A DNA stretch of 64,000 nt from contig CM064863.1 in the NCBI GenBank assembly GCA_032719365.1, positions 23,941,137-24,005,136 on the forward strand, read 5' to 3'. A program made the position numbers and the translations under genes. Positions 32,652 through 46,014 of the stretch are shown piece after piece. The DNA is from Prinsepia uniflora. Taxonomy: Eukaryota > Streptophyta > Magnoliopsida > Rosales > Rosaceae. Positions within the stretch are counted from its first letter, which is position 1. Each line of letters begins with the position of its first letter. Below the pieces are notes generated by a model. It made no database searches and was not told the origin of the DNA. It saw only the letters and a program-made list of their open reading frames with translations.

Positions 32652-34539
32652 GTAGAGGCTGGAACGACATGGAAGCTAGGGTGAGCTAAAGACAGTAAGT
32701 ATTTAATAGTACTAGTAAAGGAGATGCGTGGGTGTGGGTGTTTATTGAGCTTGTTTTAAATTGATGGCGGAAATCTCACAAGGGAGATAGCACTCACGGA
32801 GGAGGGGTTGCTCTCACGGGGGAGAGGGAAAAAAAGACTTCAATTGGACTCATCTTATGTTTCAAGCTTTACACTATAGATATTGGTGTAACTTTACTAG
32901 TTGAAGTTAATGAATGTATACTATTTATGTATGGAATTTAAAATGTCATCTAATATTAATATTTTCGTGTTTGGAAAATAAGAAATTTATTTGATAAAAC
33001 ATAAGTACGAAGTAAAGATAGGTTAGACTGCAATAATTTGATAATAAATGTGGGTAAATAACTCTCCAATGATTATGCTCCACATATGTTGAAACAATCT
33101 AGAAGGAATAACGTACAAAATAATATAAATAAATAATTATATAGTAATCTAATTTTAATATCAATTTGTAGAATTTGGTCCACTAATTTGAAATAATTAC
33201 ATAATTATAAATTATATTGACATAACTTTTTAATTCAACAACATCTCTTATTTATAAAATTATTTCAAATTATTATTTGACTTTAATTTAGTCCCTTAAT
33301 AATAGAAATAATTATAGAACTGTATCTTATTTTAAATGTAGATTCTGCAATAAAATTGAACTTGTGAAAAACCAGTGAATATTGATCACGTTCTTCTATT
33401 TTTTTCCCCATCTCGTTTTTTCCATTTACATGTTGTATTAATTTTCCAGCCATTTACATTTTCTTCTATTTTATTTAAATCTTTCGACTTCTATATTGAT
33501 TTTGATCTAATTCATTTATGTGTTTTTTATTATTTCAAAGTGGAGATTGTGAGGATTCAAATTTCTTAACCCAATTCTTTGAACTAATGTCATGGTCTGA
33601 GGACTTATTCAAATTCTAATTTCATTTTCTCCCACTTTTCTAATTTTTGGTATCATTTAAATTTTAGATTTTTTTAATGTAAATTAGATTATTACTATTT
33701 TATAGGTACACCAAGCTTGTTTTTCTATATAATAGGTAAAAGTGTTAACTTATTTTAGTTTTTTCAGTACATAGGTATATAGAGTTTCTCTTCTAATTTA
33801 CAAATTTCTAATTTCTAAATATATATGCTCTTTATCTATTTATATAATAGGTAAATTGAATTATATATGTTTTTACCTATGATTATGATAAAAAAAAATT
33901 GATGATATAGCAGGTAAATTAAAACATATATGTTTTCATACCTATGTGCTATGACTATGGTGGGTTTTGTCTTTCTATATGTAGGCCAATACAATGATTT
34001 TTTATGTTAATCCATTTATTTTATCAAATTGACAAGTTTTTTTGGTTGTCATATAAGAATTCTTAATAAAAACAAAAGTATTCAAAATTTATATTTAAAA
34101 TTCAAATTCAAATTCAAATTATTTTTAAATTTGTTTCCCTTATCCATTAAAGGATAAAACGGGTGTAAAATGAACTAAAATTAATAAATGGACTAAATTA
34201 AATGATAGCTTAAATTTTTGGACCTATAGATAATTGCACCTAATATAAATTGAATTTTCTAAGCATTTTCAAGCTCATTACTACCCAACAACTAACTAAT
34301 CTTTTCAATCATAAAAAATGGAAAACTTAACATGGTATATAAGAGCGGCATAATTATTTTCCAAAAGAAAACTTAAAAAGAAAAAAAAAATAACCAACAA
34401 AATGTACAAATGACTCACCACCACCGCCACTGTTATTAATGTTTGTCACTATTATTATCGTCCCCTCCACGAAATTCCAAAAATGACGAGTGATTATACC
34501 ATTCCGACCGGCAACTAAGGAGACTCCCAGAACCTCCCG
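32652..34539. other. AT-rich intergenic DNA, no gene seen
   Basis: Long AT-rich stretch. At 33700-33960 the word ATAGGTA(A/C) recurs several times, with TATATGTTTT near two of them; this could be a decayed MITE. The frame at 33375-33569 is Phe-rich and not convincing. Confidence 0.6.
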
Positions 34540-35640
34540 CAAATGGCTAGTGCGAATCATTCCGTCGCCTACTGACTAGACTCAGTCGATTGCCGAACAT
34601 GGGCCAGTCGACCCCCTCGAACTAACCCAACCGGTTACACTATCCGACTGGGGAGTACCGCCCGAGGCACCCAGTTGACCTCTCTATCATAGACTGCCGA
34701 CCAATATCCCCGAGCATCACAATTAGCACCATCAAATATTTACCAACCTCAGTGATAAAATTACAGTTGTACCCTTCAACGAATCACTGCCACCCATCCA
34801 ACATCGTGGGGCACATGGCAATGTATAAGCAATTGTTTGGGTCTTACTTTGTTAAGGTTCTAACCCATTTACTGCCAGTATAAATATGGGGCACTTTACC
34901 CTATAAAGGTACATGCAATTTCTACTATTCTCTCAGCCTTACGTTGCCTACATTATTTGATCTCCATTTACTTTTAGACTTAAAAAATTGGAGTCCACTA
35001 GAACAAAACCCTACTGGTGTCAAGTACTCTTCTTACCCTCTCGTAGGTCATTTCGGTGAATAGAAGAAAGCTTCTAGCGTTTATCAAGATCATCCCTCAT
35101 TAGGTCCATTTTCAGATCAAACATTCCATCTATGTGAAATCTGACTAAGTACTCCCACCAGCTCACATACCATATCCCATCTGACCGAACACAATGTCAA
35201 CCGAGCAAGATGATGGCAAACTAACCAACACCCCATTTATGGGAACAAAACTCAGGACAAGCCCAATCGCTTTCAGGAGTCCATGATTATGCTGATGAAC
35301 GATCTCTGCTAGGAGGTCACTAAGCTCCGGAAGAGCAATCTTGCGGTTGAAATTAGGAGTCAAGTGTTCATTGAACAATAAAAAAAGGATGTTCACCCTA
35401 CTCCACTCCACCCAAAATGAGTTGAGAAAACAATGTACAATAGCTGACCGAGTGCTCGCCGAGCGTGCCGAACAAATTTCTCGTCGAGCAGAGCCTGTTG
35501 GGAAATTTCTTTATCGCCCAACGTCATTGGTCCATCAGGTATCCAGATCTTTCGAGATTCCTGTGAACTCCTCGATTGGTGATCACCTCGATCGAGTTAA
35601 CCCAACTGCCCTGCTGAACTAATGACATTCGACTTAGGAC
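34540..35640 (+). mobile_element. Probable LTR and leader/gag start of another Tat-type element, truncated
   Basis: A GC-richer block has a TATA-like AGTATAAATATGGGG near 34879, a C/T-rich leader after it and then, from about 35185, broken frames with gag-like composition (for example DRVLAERAEQISRRAEPVGK at about 35449-35508). Neither LTR edge nor a target duplication could be fixed. The assignment rests on style and order only. Confidence 0.3.
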
Positions 35641-36180
35641 TGAACAGAGAATCAAATGAAGGGCACGGGTTGAACAGAGAATCAACTTTCCAATCGTCCA
35701 ATCATTCAAACATTCACGGACTCATCCAATAATTCAAACAATTTTCACATTCACGGACGAATAATTGGGAAGAAAACAAAAAAAAAAGGAATTCACGGAC
35801 TCAATTTGGGGCAGAGCATAAAAGGAATTCATGGACTCACCTCAGGCAACCACTTCTGCTCGAACTCGAAGTCTCGAACGGCCGAACTCAAACCACCTCT
35901 CGTCAGTCGTCACCACCGTCGCCAGAGATCTCGAACGGTCGAACATCCCTCGAAGGCTCGAACCACATCTGGCCTCGTCTCTTTTCGTCCCGTCCTCCGT
36001 CGCTCGAACCTCCATCGCAGTCGTCCCTCACGCCGCCCCTGACCATCACCCTCACGCCGCCCCTGAATCTCACTCACGGTCCTCACCCTCACGGCCTCAC
36101 CGCCTCACGATCGATCGATTTCCCCAAAGCCCGTGACCTCGACTCTTCGAGACAAACTGAGAGGAGGCTGAAAGCCCTTC
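35641..36180. other. GC-rich block upstream of the hAT gene, no gene recognised
   Basis: 35830-36140 is rich in CTCGAAC / GTCCTC / CACGCCGCCCC words. Two overlapping plus-strand frames (35806-36042 and 35831-36136) are Ser/Pro/Arg-rich and look like GC artefacts. It could be the promoter or 5' leader of the hAT transposase gene. Confidence 0.4.
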
Positions 36181-36200
36181 GTTGGGTAAATAAGAAATGG

Positions 36201-36221
36201 AACGAAACGATGCGTTTCGTT
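36201..36221. repeat. Perfect 9-bp inverted repeat
   Basis: AACGAAACG and CGTTTCGTT are separated by three bases, just before the AT-rich tandem array. Function unknown. Confidence 0.9.
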
Positions 36222-36499
36222 TCATTTCATTCTTTATTTTTTTTTAATTACATATATTATTTAATTATTTGTCAAATATGTATTTAAATAATTATTTGGG
36301 TATAAATATTTGTCAAATAAATAATTATTTGGTATAAATATCATTTTTAATTACATATATCATTTATTATTTGGTATAAATATTTGTCAAATAAATAATT
36401 ATTTAAATTTTATCTTAAATATTGTCAAATTCATATATTCATATATTTGGTATTAGGTAAACAATATGCCATAAACGTTTTTTTTAACAAAATTCAAAA

Positions 36500-37870
36500 T
36501 TTATTATTAGGAAAATAATATGGTTTAATTCATATATTTAGTAATATTTGGTAATATACTTGGTAATCATTTATTAAAAATAAATTTATCATTTATTAGT
36601 AAAATATGTTTTAGTAATGTATGTGCTAATATAAAATATTGTTTAATTCATATATTTGGTAATATATTTGGTAATCATTTATTAATAATAAATTGATCAT
36701 TTATTACTAAAAATATGTTTTAGTAATGTATATTTTAATATAAAATATGTGGTAATTCATATATTTGGTAATATTTGTTTTAATTTTTAATATATGTTTT
36801 ATTTTAGAATATATATTAAAATTATGAATATATATGTTTTTGCTTCTTAATTTTTTATCATCAAAGTCTAACTTAGAATATATGTTCTAATTGATCAAAT
36901 TTTATTATTATTTGTATATAATATGGCTTAATTCATATATTTGGTAATATTTGGTAATATATTTGGTAATCATTTATTAATAATAAATTGATCATTTATT
37001 ACTAAAAATATGTTTTAGTAATGTATATTTTAATATAAAATATGAGGTAATTCATATATTTGGTAATATTTGTTTTAATTTATAATATATGTTTTATTTT
37101 AGAATATATATTAAAATTATGAATATATATGTTTTTGCTTCTTAATTTTTTATCATCAAAGTCTAACTTAGAATATATGTTCTAATTGATCAAATTTTAT
37201 TATTATTTGTATATAATATGGCTTAATTCATATATTTGGTAATATTTGGTAATATATTTGGTAATCATTTATTAATAATAAATTGATCATTTATTACTAA
37301 AAATATGTTTTAGTAATGTATATTTTAATATAAAATATGAGGTAGTTCATATATTTGGTAATATTTGTTTTAATTTATAATATATGTTTTATTTTAGAAT
37401 ATATATTAAAATTATGAATATATGTGTTTTTGCTCCTTAATTTTTAACTTAGAATATATGTTCTAATTGAAATAATTTTATTATTATTTGTGTTTTTATT
37501 ATTATTAATTGTCATTATCAAATTCTAAGTATTTTTCATGCAAATAATATGGCTTAATTCATATATTTGGTAATATATTTGGTAATCATTTATTATTAAT
37601 AAATTTATCATTTATTACTAAATTATATTTTAGTAATGTATGTTTTAATATGAAATATGGGATAATTCATATATTTGGTAATATTTGTTTTAATTTATAA
37701 TATATGTTTTATTTTAGAATATATATTAAAATTATGAATATATGTGTGTTTGTTCCTTAATTTTTTATCATCATCAAAGTCTAACTTAGAATATATGTTC
37801 TAATTGAAATAATTTTATTATTATTTGTATTTTCATTATTATTATTTGTCATTATCAAATTCTCATTATT
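36500..37870. repeat. Tandem array, unit near 295 bp, upstream of the hAT gene
   Basis: The block containing ATATGG(C/T)TTAATTCATATA recurs at about 36517, 36921, 37216 and 37547, with a partial unit near 36640. The middle units are almost identical over their whole length; spacing is 295 bp between the second and third and about 331 bp next. The array is very AT-rich, and its last unit ends about 30 bp before the hAT start codon. Confidence 0.85.
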
Positions 37871-37895
37871 TTTCATGTATCTTAGATTTCATAAA

Positions 37896-40653
37896 ATGGC
37901 TAGTGGAAGTCCAAGTGATAGCCGCCCAAGACCTGGACGAGTTGATCCAGCATGGAAATATGCCATTGCAATTCCTGGAAATAAAAACGGTGCCATATGT
38001 TCGTTTTGTCAACATCAGTTTCAGAGTGGAGGCATAACGTGATTAAAGTTTCATTTAGCAGGTTTTGATCCGAAAAAAATGTTCAAAAATGCAAAGACGT
38101 ACCTAAAGCTATTAGGGATGAGGTCAGAGCATGGATCAAAAGTAAAGATACTGCTAAACAGACTAAGAATATGATTGGGGAGAATATACAAGCTGGCTTG
38201 AGAGGAGATCCACTCGACACTCAACAGAGCATTCAGATTAACGATAGCGATGATGAAGAGGATGATGACGGATTCGCTTATCCACCAGATGTGCATAGAT
38301 CTGAGAGAGCAGCATATCGCTTTGCTGTAAATGCATCGAGAGATGAGGCACGACAAAGTGTCGACAATTATGGAGTTGGGTCCATGCGTGGTGCTCAAGG
38401 AGGCAGTAGCAGCCGTCAACCACCGCAACAGATGCGTCGATCACAAAGTTTGCGTGATCCATTTTCAATTCCTCCCGAACCAAAACTCTACAAAACCGCA
38501 CGAAGTCAACAGAAGACTGTAAAATCGATGTGGAAAGGGACGAAAGAGAAGTTGGGTCGATACATAAGCAAATTTTTTATATATGAAGGCGTGGCTCCAA
38601 ATAAAGCTAACTCTCATCATTTTAAGAATATGATCATTGAAGCCCAACGAGCAGGTATTTAATAAATTTATTTATTTATGATAAATGTTTATTTAGCTTA
38701 TGAAATAGCATTAAATGCTAACTTATGTTTTGATTTACAGGTGAAGGCGTGTCCACTCCTTCTCCATATGAAGTGAAAAATAAATATCTTCCTATGGAGT
38801 ATGAAGAAATGACGGCGTATGTGGAGCAACAAAAGCGACACTGGGAAACTTATGGATGTACCATAATGTGCGATGGTTGGACCGGTCCAACGAAGTTATC
38901 CATAATTAACTTCATGGTATATAGTAAGGGTTCAACTGTATTTCTCAGGTCAGTTGATTCTTCCAAATTTCATAAAGACTATGTGTACATAGGAAATTTG
39001 TTGAAGGAAGTTGTTCAGGAGGTTGGAGTACAAAATGTTGTACATATCGTTACTGATAATGGGTCGAACTTCAAAAAGGAAGAACTGATGAAGACTTATC
39101 CGCTCTATTGGACTCCTTGTGCAGCCCATTGTATCGACCTAATATTTGAAGATATTGGGAAGAATGAGACAATGGCGCTCATCATAAAAAATGCTAGGAA
39201 GGTAACTAACTACATCTATAATCATCTATGGTTACTTGCTCAGATGCATGAATTTTGTCAAGGAGACTTGGTTCGTCCTGGTGCAACTATAAACAGTATA
39301 GTTAAACATAAAGTTGGCCTTAGAAGGTTGTTTACCAGTGATCAATGGCATGGTAGCCCATTGAGTAGGAAAGTGGAAGGCAAGAGGGTTGAACCTCATA
39401 TCCTCGACCAAAGATTCTGGGAGTCCTTGGAGATGATGCAATCAATATATGAACCATTATATTGCATCCTCCGAATTGTTGATACAGAGGTAGTCCCAAC
39501 CATGCCAATCCTGTATGATATGTTCAATCGAATGAAAGAAAAGATAACCCGTCTTAAAGGGAAGAAGTGGGTCCTTAAAATCATACAGGAGCGATGGGAA
39601 AAAACATTAGTACATCCTTTACATGCTGCTGGTATATTTCTATCTTATTGAACTTGTTAATATTTTATTTTATTGTTGTTTACTAAGCAAAGTTCATTCA
39701 TGATTTGCAGCTTATTACTTGAATCCCCGATATCAATATCAAGCAGGTATTGGGCATGACTCCTTCCTTGTCCAATCAGTTCAACAAGTATTCCTCAAAC
39801 TAAATCCAAATGGACAAATGGGTTTACAAAATTTTGGAGTAGACGTAAGTTCACTACCATATATGAATCTTGATGAGTTATTTTGAATCTTGATGAGTTA
39901 TTTCGAATCTGTACATCTATGACATTATATTAACATCAGCCTTAATGTAGTTGATCAACTTTAGAGATGGTCGGAAAACATTTCGTTCACCTATGGCTGT
40001 ACAATCACGAACAAAAATGCCCCCAGGTATATTACTTGCATTTAACTTGATATTCTATGACTTAGCACTTTATAATGCCTCTTACATTAAACTTGATATT
40101 GATAGCTGAGTGGTGGGAACTATATGGCCAAGCTTCTCCCAGCTTGCAACAAATTGCTCTTCGTATATTATCACAAACGGCATCATCTTCGGCATGTGAG
40201 AGAAATTGGAGTACATTTGCTTTAATTCATACAAAGCAACGAAATCGTCTCGCATATTCTAAGTTAGAACAACTTGTTTTCTGTTATTACAACATGAAAC
40301 TCAAGTTAAGAGATGAAGAAGCCGAAGCCGGTAAAGTTGTGGAAGAAGACTACGTTGACCTGTTGGAAATTGCAGGTAAACATGTTGAAGGTAATGAGGC
40401 TGATCCACTTCAAGCATGGATTATGCCAGCTCACTTGGATGATGATAGTGGAAGGCCTGACCCTCGAGTAGCACATCTTGCTAGTGAACACGGTGTTAAT
40501 GTCGATAGAGTGCTATCTGAAGAAGTGGGGAGTGAGGACGTAGGAAGTGAGCGGACAATGTCTTCATGGGAAAGATCAATGCTTGGTTCTACCGGTAGAC
40601 GTGACTTACGAGCTGATGCTACTAGTAAGGGACTTCATCAAAATAAATCTCCA

Positions 40654-40723
<70 letters not shown>

Positions 40724-41307
40724 GAGATGATGTTGAGACAAACGATGAAGACAAGGATGACGGAGGGGATGATGACGGGGGAAATGAACATGTAACCGAT
40801 ACATATGCACCCTTGGGCCCATTTACTGAAGAGGCGGATTTCACTCATGCCACACAAGATTATGATCATGGGTATAGAGAAGGAGGAGTAGGAATCGGTG
40901 GTGTCGGAAAAGATTACACTCGGACACGAAACATCTATGAAGGTTATGGAAACCCATCTTCTGAGGATTCCATGGCAATTAGTTTTGAGTCAATGAGTTT
41001 AGGCACCGATCCTAGTAACAACTCAAATGATCCATATGCTTATGGTCCATATCGTCACCCCCTGTTAGACAACCATCTCCCTCAAATGTCACATGAAGAT
41101 TATGGAGAAGTTAGTTGGGTCAATCCGAACTACCCTATCTATGGAGGAAAAGTAGGCCATTCAAAGGAGATATACGAATACTATGTCCAACAATACATTT
41201 CCTTTTGGTCAAATAGCATCAGTTGGCAGAACTTTTGTGTCTTGGTAGATCAAGAGATTCAAGACCAATCTAATTTTCAAGCTGGTCGACACTCTACTTG
41301 TTTTTGA
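37896..41307 (+). pseudogene. hAT-superfamily transposase gene (BED finger, DUF659, hAT dimerisation), six exons
   Basis: Exon 1 (from ATG 37896) starts MASGSPSDSRPRPGRVDPAW and has a BED-type finger beginning C..C. It carries a TGA at 38040-38042 (likely CGA to TGA) and a one-base loss in an A run near 38076. From 38171 on the frame is open through exons ending at 38654 and covering 38741-39631, 39711-39844, 39951-40026 and 40106-41307. All introns are GT-AG and all phases agree, giving about 928 codons. MCDGWTGP (about 38866), VTDNGSNF (about 39052), the C..H pair in CAAHCIDL and SSACERNWS (about 40189) supply the expected acidic residues and motifs. The C-terminal dimerisation domain ends near 40315, followed by an acidic, Asp-rich tail. 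It is either a transposon with a damaged first exon or a domesticated gene starting downstream. Confidence 0.85.
40654..40720 (+). repeat. (GAT)n microsatellite encoding a poly-Asp run
   Basis: About 22 GAT codons lie in frame in the last hAT exon. Length changes in threes would not break the frame. The poly-His, poly-Ile and poly-Ser frames on the other strand are artefacts. Confidence 0.95.
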
Positions 41308-41689
41308 TCAAGTTCAATGTGTACAATATTGTTAATGCAATATTATCAATGAAATTATGTTTTAATTTAAGTTTATCTTTAAGATTTTATACTTTAGTGG
41401 TCGGCAGATCTATATTCCATCATATGATTCATCATATATTTATCATATCAAAGTCATTTTATAGTTTTTATTAGTCCTATATAACCATTATTGGGTACTT
41501 AAGTGTTTGCCAAAGTTTCATTCCAAATTTCCGTCATTTGGACCCAATTTCCGTCATTTTTGTTGACCGTAAACGATATCGATATCGATATCGATATTTG
41601 GGGCGAGATATCCGTAAATTCGGCGAGCGATATATCCGTCGATATCGATATTTTCATCCTTGCATCTATCTGACCCGTTTTCTGCAAAC
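41308..41689. other. 3' flank of the hAT gene with GATATC run
   Basis: The stretch includes a short direct repeat (AATTTCCGTCATTT twice at about 41526 and 41548) and overlapping CGATAT units (41574-41597), then a second set of CGATATC near 41640 and TTTTCATCCTTGC. The mirrored CGATAT blocks look like the end of a DNA transposon, possibly the hAT right end. I find no matching left end. Confidence 0.4.
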
Positions 41690-42407
41690 CGGATCGTCCA
41701 ACCGGCGACCCTGCTTGGGTCTAGAACTCACTTCCTACGTCTCTTTTTCTTACTCAAATGATCTTAACACATCTACACAAGTCCAGGAAGAGTTCTACGA
41801 TGTTATAATTAGGAAAACTCGACGTTGCAACACATTATGGTTCCACGATCTTTCGGCCAAACTCCTGCATCTCCCTTGCTGCTCTTCTCACTCTAACATG
41901 TGTTCTCACTGTCTCATAATGTTCTTAGGTACTCAATATTCACTATATCGTCCCTGGTTAAATGCTAGAAAGTCTATAGCCACTTACCCGAACCACGACC
42001 AAAACTTGCCTCCATGGTTTTACTTTCGTGTATGCAAAGTCTCTCACTTCTCAATATCATTTTGTTCCCCTTCCCTCACTCATACTCCCCTTCTCTCTAT
42101 TCTCCCTTATTTTTCTAGCATCTTCTCCCATATCTCTCTGTTTCCTCCTCGGTTCTCATGTTTTTCTTCCTTTCAATGCATGGACACCGAACACACCTCA
42201 CATCCACTTCCTTTCTTTTCCACACACAACTATATGTATATATATATATATATGTATATAGAAGTAGGTTGGTAATAGGGAGAATGAGAGGGAAAATGTT
42301 GAACCTTCTAGAATGACCTAAGCTTCTCTTACAAAATGACAAAAATGCCCCTGGTACAAAATTACCATATTACCCTTAGCCAATTTTAACCCGCATTGAA
42401 CCCTTCC
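41690..42407 (-). mobile_element. LTR fragment, reverse orientation (continues at 45236-45420)
   Basis: The piece at 45236-45420 reads, on the minus strand, from TGTATAACGACCTAGACAAT, a Tekay-like LTR start. It continues at 42407 after removing the solo LTR and one CTTCC. A C/T-rich tract, AT run (42236-42258) and TTCTAGAATGACCTAAG are internal LTR sequence. The left edge is not fixed. The 245-codon open frame across 41538-42275 spans the junction with the hAT flank and is not a gene. Confidence 0.5.
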
Positions 42408-45230
42408 TGACAGGACCTGTCCCAATCCCCCTGGGATAAATGCAGAACAACACTACTCCTGTCTGACACGAAGTGTCAGACAAGGGAAATTTCCAACCTT
42501 TGCCCTCTCGGGCTATCAGAGTACTCCAGGATCCAGATGAGGTATGTGATATCTCGTTCTCTACTAAAATCCACATCCGCTATCAACCTGAAGGGCAGTC
42601 AAAACATTTAAAAGCTTTGAGTGGACAAAACAAGAAGTTTATAAAAACATTTTAACGAAGACATTTGTACCCTTCACTAAAAAACAGGCTTGCATTCGAA
42701 AACCATTTAATCCAAAAGAACCAGATGTGGGAACTAAGCCCAAAACTATAACCGAAAGAACCATAAAGAACCAACCATACGGGCCACTGCCCAAATCCAT
42801 ACGAGACTCAGCCCAAAACCTGTACACATCACATATCAAATATCATATATCACATATATACATATAATCACACAACCAATCCCGTCACGGTTTTCAAAGC
42901 TACGCGCGTGCTACCCGGGGTCTCAAGCCCAAGTCACTCAAGGTCCAAGGTCAATGTCCGTAGACCAATGACCCGCCCTGAGGTTATGATACAAGCCTTC
43001 CTGAGAGTAAGGAATCCAACGGGGGCAACTCCACTCAGTCAGTGCTTCGTGACTACTCCGGGGTCCACCCAGGCCAACGACTCTCGCCGGAGGAGACAAT
43101 TCAAGTAAATAAAGGTATATGAATATACATATATAACGAAATCATCCTTAGAACCTTTCAACGGATTCATGCCCGGTCCTCATAAGCCATCATGAATCAT
43201 AAAAACCTTTCAAGGGTTCACGTCGGTCCCCATAAACCGTCATGAACCATAAAACCTTTCAAGGGTTCTTCTCGGTCCCCATAGACCGTCATGAACCTGA
43301 AAATCATTAGGGTCCCTAACCCGAAATCATAAATGTAAAGTAACTGGGTCTCATACCCGAACACATGACTCACTGGGCATCGTGCCCGATATCTCAGGGT
43401 CAGTCACGACTTCGATCGTAGTGATGCGTGCAACCATCCATCCAGGACCGCCCTCAATCCTGGTATGTCGCCGTGAACGAATCAACTGACACGACCACTG
43501 CTAGATTATGGAGCACTCATCACTGATCGATATCCTGAACCGTCAGCATTTCGAAGTCGATCCTCCATCTGCTGCCCGACAACAGACCGTGCATCGTGAC
43601 CTCTTCGGAAGGAATATATCCTAATCCGGAGGCGAGCGTCGTATCGTCGGTCGCCGTGCACATAGCACTCGCCGCGACCATGATTCAGACCCATGGGTCG
43701 TAAATAGAGCCAAATGCCCGAGACAAAACAACATGGGCCTCATGCCCGAGTTTATCCTTTTAAAATCCAAACCAATTCATCTAAACCAACAAAGAAAGTA
43801 CAAACCCGTATTAACACCGTATAAGGCCAAAACCTCGAAATACGTGCCAATACGTAACCACACTCAAATGAACTCATGGCATCACCAAACAAGTATTAAA
43901 TCATATAATAAACATTTATGCATGCACCAATTTAGAAAACAAGGTCCACTCACAGACCGTCCGAGCTGCCGCCTCGATATGCGTGTCATACGGCTCTCCC
44001 GAGCAAATCACCGTCACCCAGACTTCCAAACCTGTCCAAATCGTAATAGAAGGTTACTAACTACTTAAATAATCTCACATTAAAACCCCGTAATTTTTCC
44101 GAATTTTTAAGTATTTTTAATCCCGATCTTAAACCTTTGGACACTCCGAAACATGTCGAAACGGTGTCCGATCGACACGAAACTAGTCCCAAAATGTTCG
44201 TTACATCAAATAGAAGGTTTCACGTGTTGAAGACATCCCCAAAATGTAGGCTAGGCGCCCACACGCGCCCAAGGAAGCCTCTGCACGTGAGCCCACGCGC
44301 AGGCACTATTCATCTTCTTCTCCAATCGCTAAACTGGGTTCGACTGGTTCTGAACCGGTCGAACCGATCTGGACCGATTCAAGGCCCAAACTTGTCCATT
44401 TCTAATCCATTTCTTCCCTTTTTAATCCCTAAAGCTTTCTAATCTTATTTCCTACCTTTTTAGTGATTAAAAACAAAAAGATAACCGTGAAAATCATACC
44501 TCCATGTTCGACAATGGCGACGGCGGCTGCAACCTCCCTCCGCCGTGGCCTCCGACCGTCCCAGCCACTTCTTTTGATTCCAACAGGTTCCTACGACCTC
44601 CAGAATCCCATTTCCATTAATGAAATCCATCCAAACCCTTTAGAACCCGAAAACATATTTTTTAAACCATTACCTCACGGGTCGAGTTCCTCCGCCGTGG
44701 CTACCGATGTGGCCCTCTATTCAAACCGGTAGCACCACCGTGCTCGTCTCATCTCCTTTTCCAAGTTCACTTCATGAGCCACCATCGTTAGACACGGTTT
44801 AGGGAAGGTGATGAGATGTTTGTTTGAAAATGGAAAATGAAGAAAATGGGGTATTCGGGTTTGTGAGAAACAAAGAGAAGAAGATGATGAACGTGCCACC
44901 TGTCTATGACTTCTTCCTAGAAAATGGGGTACCCGTTTTAACCAAAATTACCAAATTGGCCTTAAACTTCCGAACGTCATAACTTCTTCTTAGAATGTCA
45001 GAATTGAACGTGCCACTTGTCTATGAACTCGTGACGTCCCGAACTACGTCACGATCATCGGTCAAAGTCCATTTGACCGCCAGAACGAAAAGTCAACGTT
45101 TTACCCACGCTTAGGGGCAAAGCGATCATTTTGCATCGTTCGTCTGATTTCGCCTAACTAATCATCCATTAACCTCACTAATCCTGATTAGTCACTAATC
45201 TAATCCCGGAATTTGGGACGGGTCGTTACA
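42408..45230 (-). mobile_element. Solo LTR, Tekay-like, reverse orientation
   Basis: On the minus strand it starts TGTAACGACCCGTCCCAAAT and ends GGTCCTGTCA. It is 2823 bp, flanked by CTTCC at 42403-42407 and 45231-45235. It contains a threefold repeat of about 50 bp at 43149-43300 (each with AACCTTTCAA and CCGTCATGAA) and GGG...CCC dyads at 43310, 43346, 43375 and 43735. It is inserted in an older LTR of the same orientation. Confidence 0.92.
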
Positions 45231-45235
45231 CTTCC

Positions 45236-45420
45236 AACGTCTGTTTCGTCATATCTCAGACCTACAGACTGAGGAGTTCGAGGCCTTCGCAATGGCCTTT
45301 TTCAGAACGTCCAATAAATACCCGGGTCAAAAAGTCAACGTATGACCTTCCGAGGGAAAAATCATCAATTCCACGTACTTTTCCAAATTTTATGTTCCTC
45401 AATTGTCTAGGTCGTTATAC
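45236..45420 (-). mobile_element. Start of the older reverse LTR that hosts the solo LTR
   Basis: It ends on the plus strand at TCGTTATACA (45420), i.e. TGTATAACGA read on the minus strand. It holds the conserved early LTR words AAAAAGTCAACG and GACCTACAGACTG. Confidence 0.55.
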
Positions 45421-46014
45421 AGCAGCCCTCTCTCCATACCTTGTCCTAAGGGGGACGGACCCTGTGAGAGTTTCTCTTATGAGGGCCACTTAGTAGAAAG
45501 GACCTATGGTCCAGGAAGAACAAGCCATAAATGCCAATCCCCAACACGTAAAGCAGGTAGTTGAGTCGACGGCTGCCAAGTCGATGGCTATCAAGTTGAG
45601 CCACATCAACGGTGGCTGATGCCCCATTATCGATCGATTAGGACCACGATTTTCCCTCACCAAGTCAGATGACGTGGTCCAGGAACTTCTACAACATGTC
45701 CAAAGAGCTAGAAGGGGAGAAGGGCAAAATTAAGCAGCTTTCTAGGTCAAAAACCAACACTGGTCTTTTCATCGCTTGTATTCTTCAACATTGTTGAGAG
45801 TCGGAGGTGAAACCACTCAAAATTACCCCCTACTCAAGGAAAGGTGACCCAGCCACATATATGAACAACTACCAATCTACAGTTGCTTTCAAGAACCTCT
45901 CAAATGAGGTGCAATGCTTGATATCCAGTTCCATCCCTACGGAAGCTGCCCTCAACTGGCTCAACCGACTCTTGCCAGGTATAATCAACCCCATCGATGA
46001 ATTACATACGATCT
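45421..46014 (+). pseudogene. Tat-type gag fragment
   Basis: The clear part is the frame 45807-46019: MKPLKITPYSRKGDPATYMN, then CLISSSIPTEAALNWLNRL at about residues 39-57. This matches the F.G.GDP..(H/Y)...(Y/F) and TL.G.A..WF..L landmarks of Tat gag. Upstream sequence (from 45421) has similar composition but is broken by stops. The fragment ends abruptly at 46014 where LTR-like DNA begins. Confidence 0.6.

Noticed and set aside
35806..36136. Ser/Pro/Arg-rich overlapping ORFs
   Set aside because: Composition follows GC-rich low-complexity DNA; two frames on the same strand are open together and neither shows a domain.
40606..40869. Minus-strand poly-Ile, poly-His and poly-Ser ORFs
   Set aside because: Shadows of the GAT repeat in the hAT exon.
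41538..42275. A 245-codon open frame
   Set aside because: It runs from the hAT 3' flank into a C/T-rich LTR fragment, has no known motif and crosses element boundaries.
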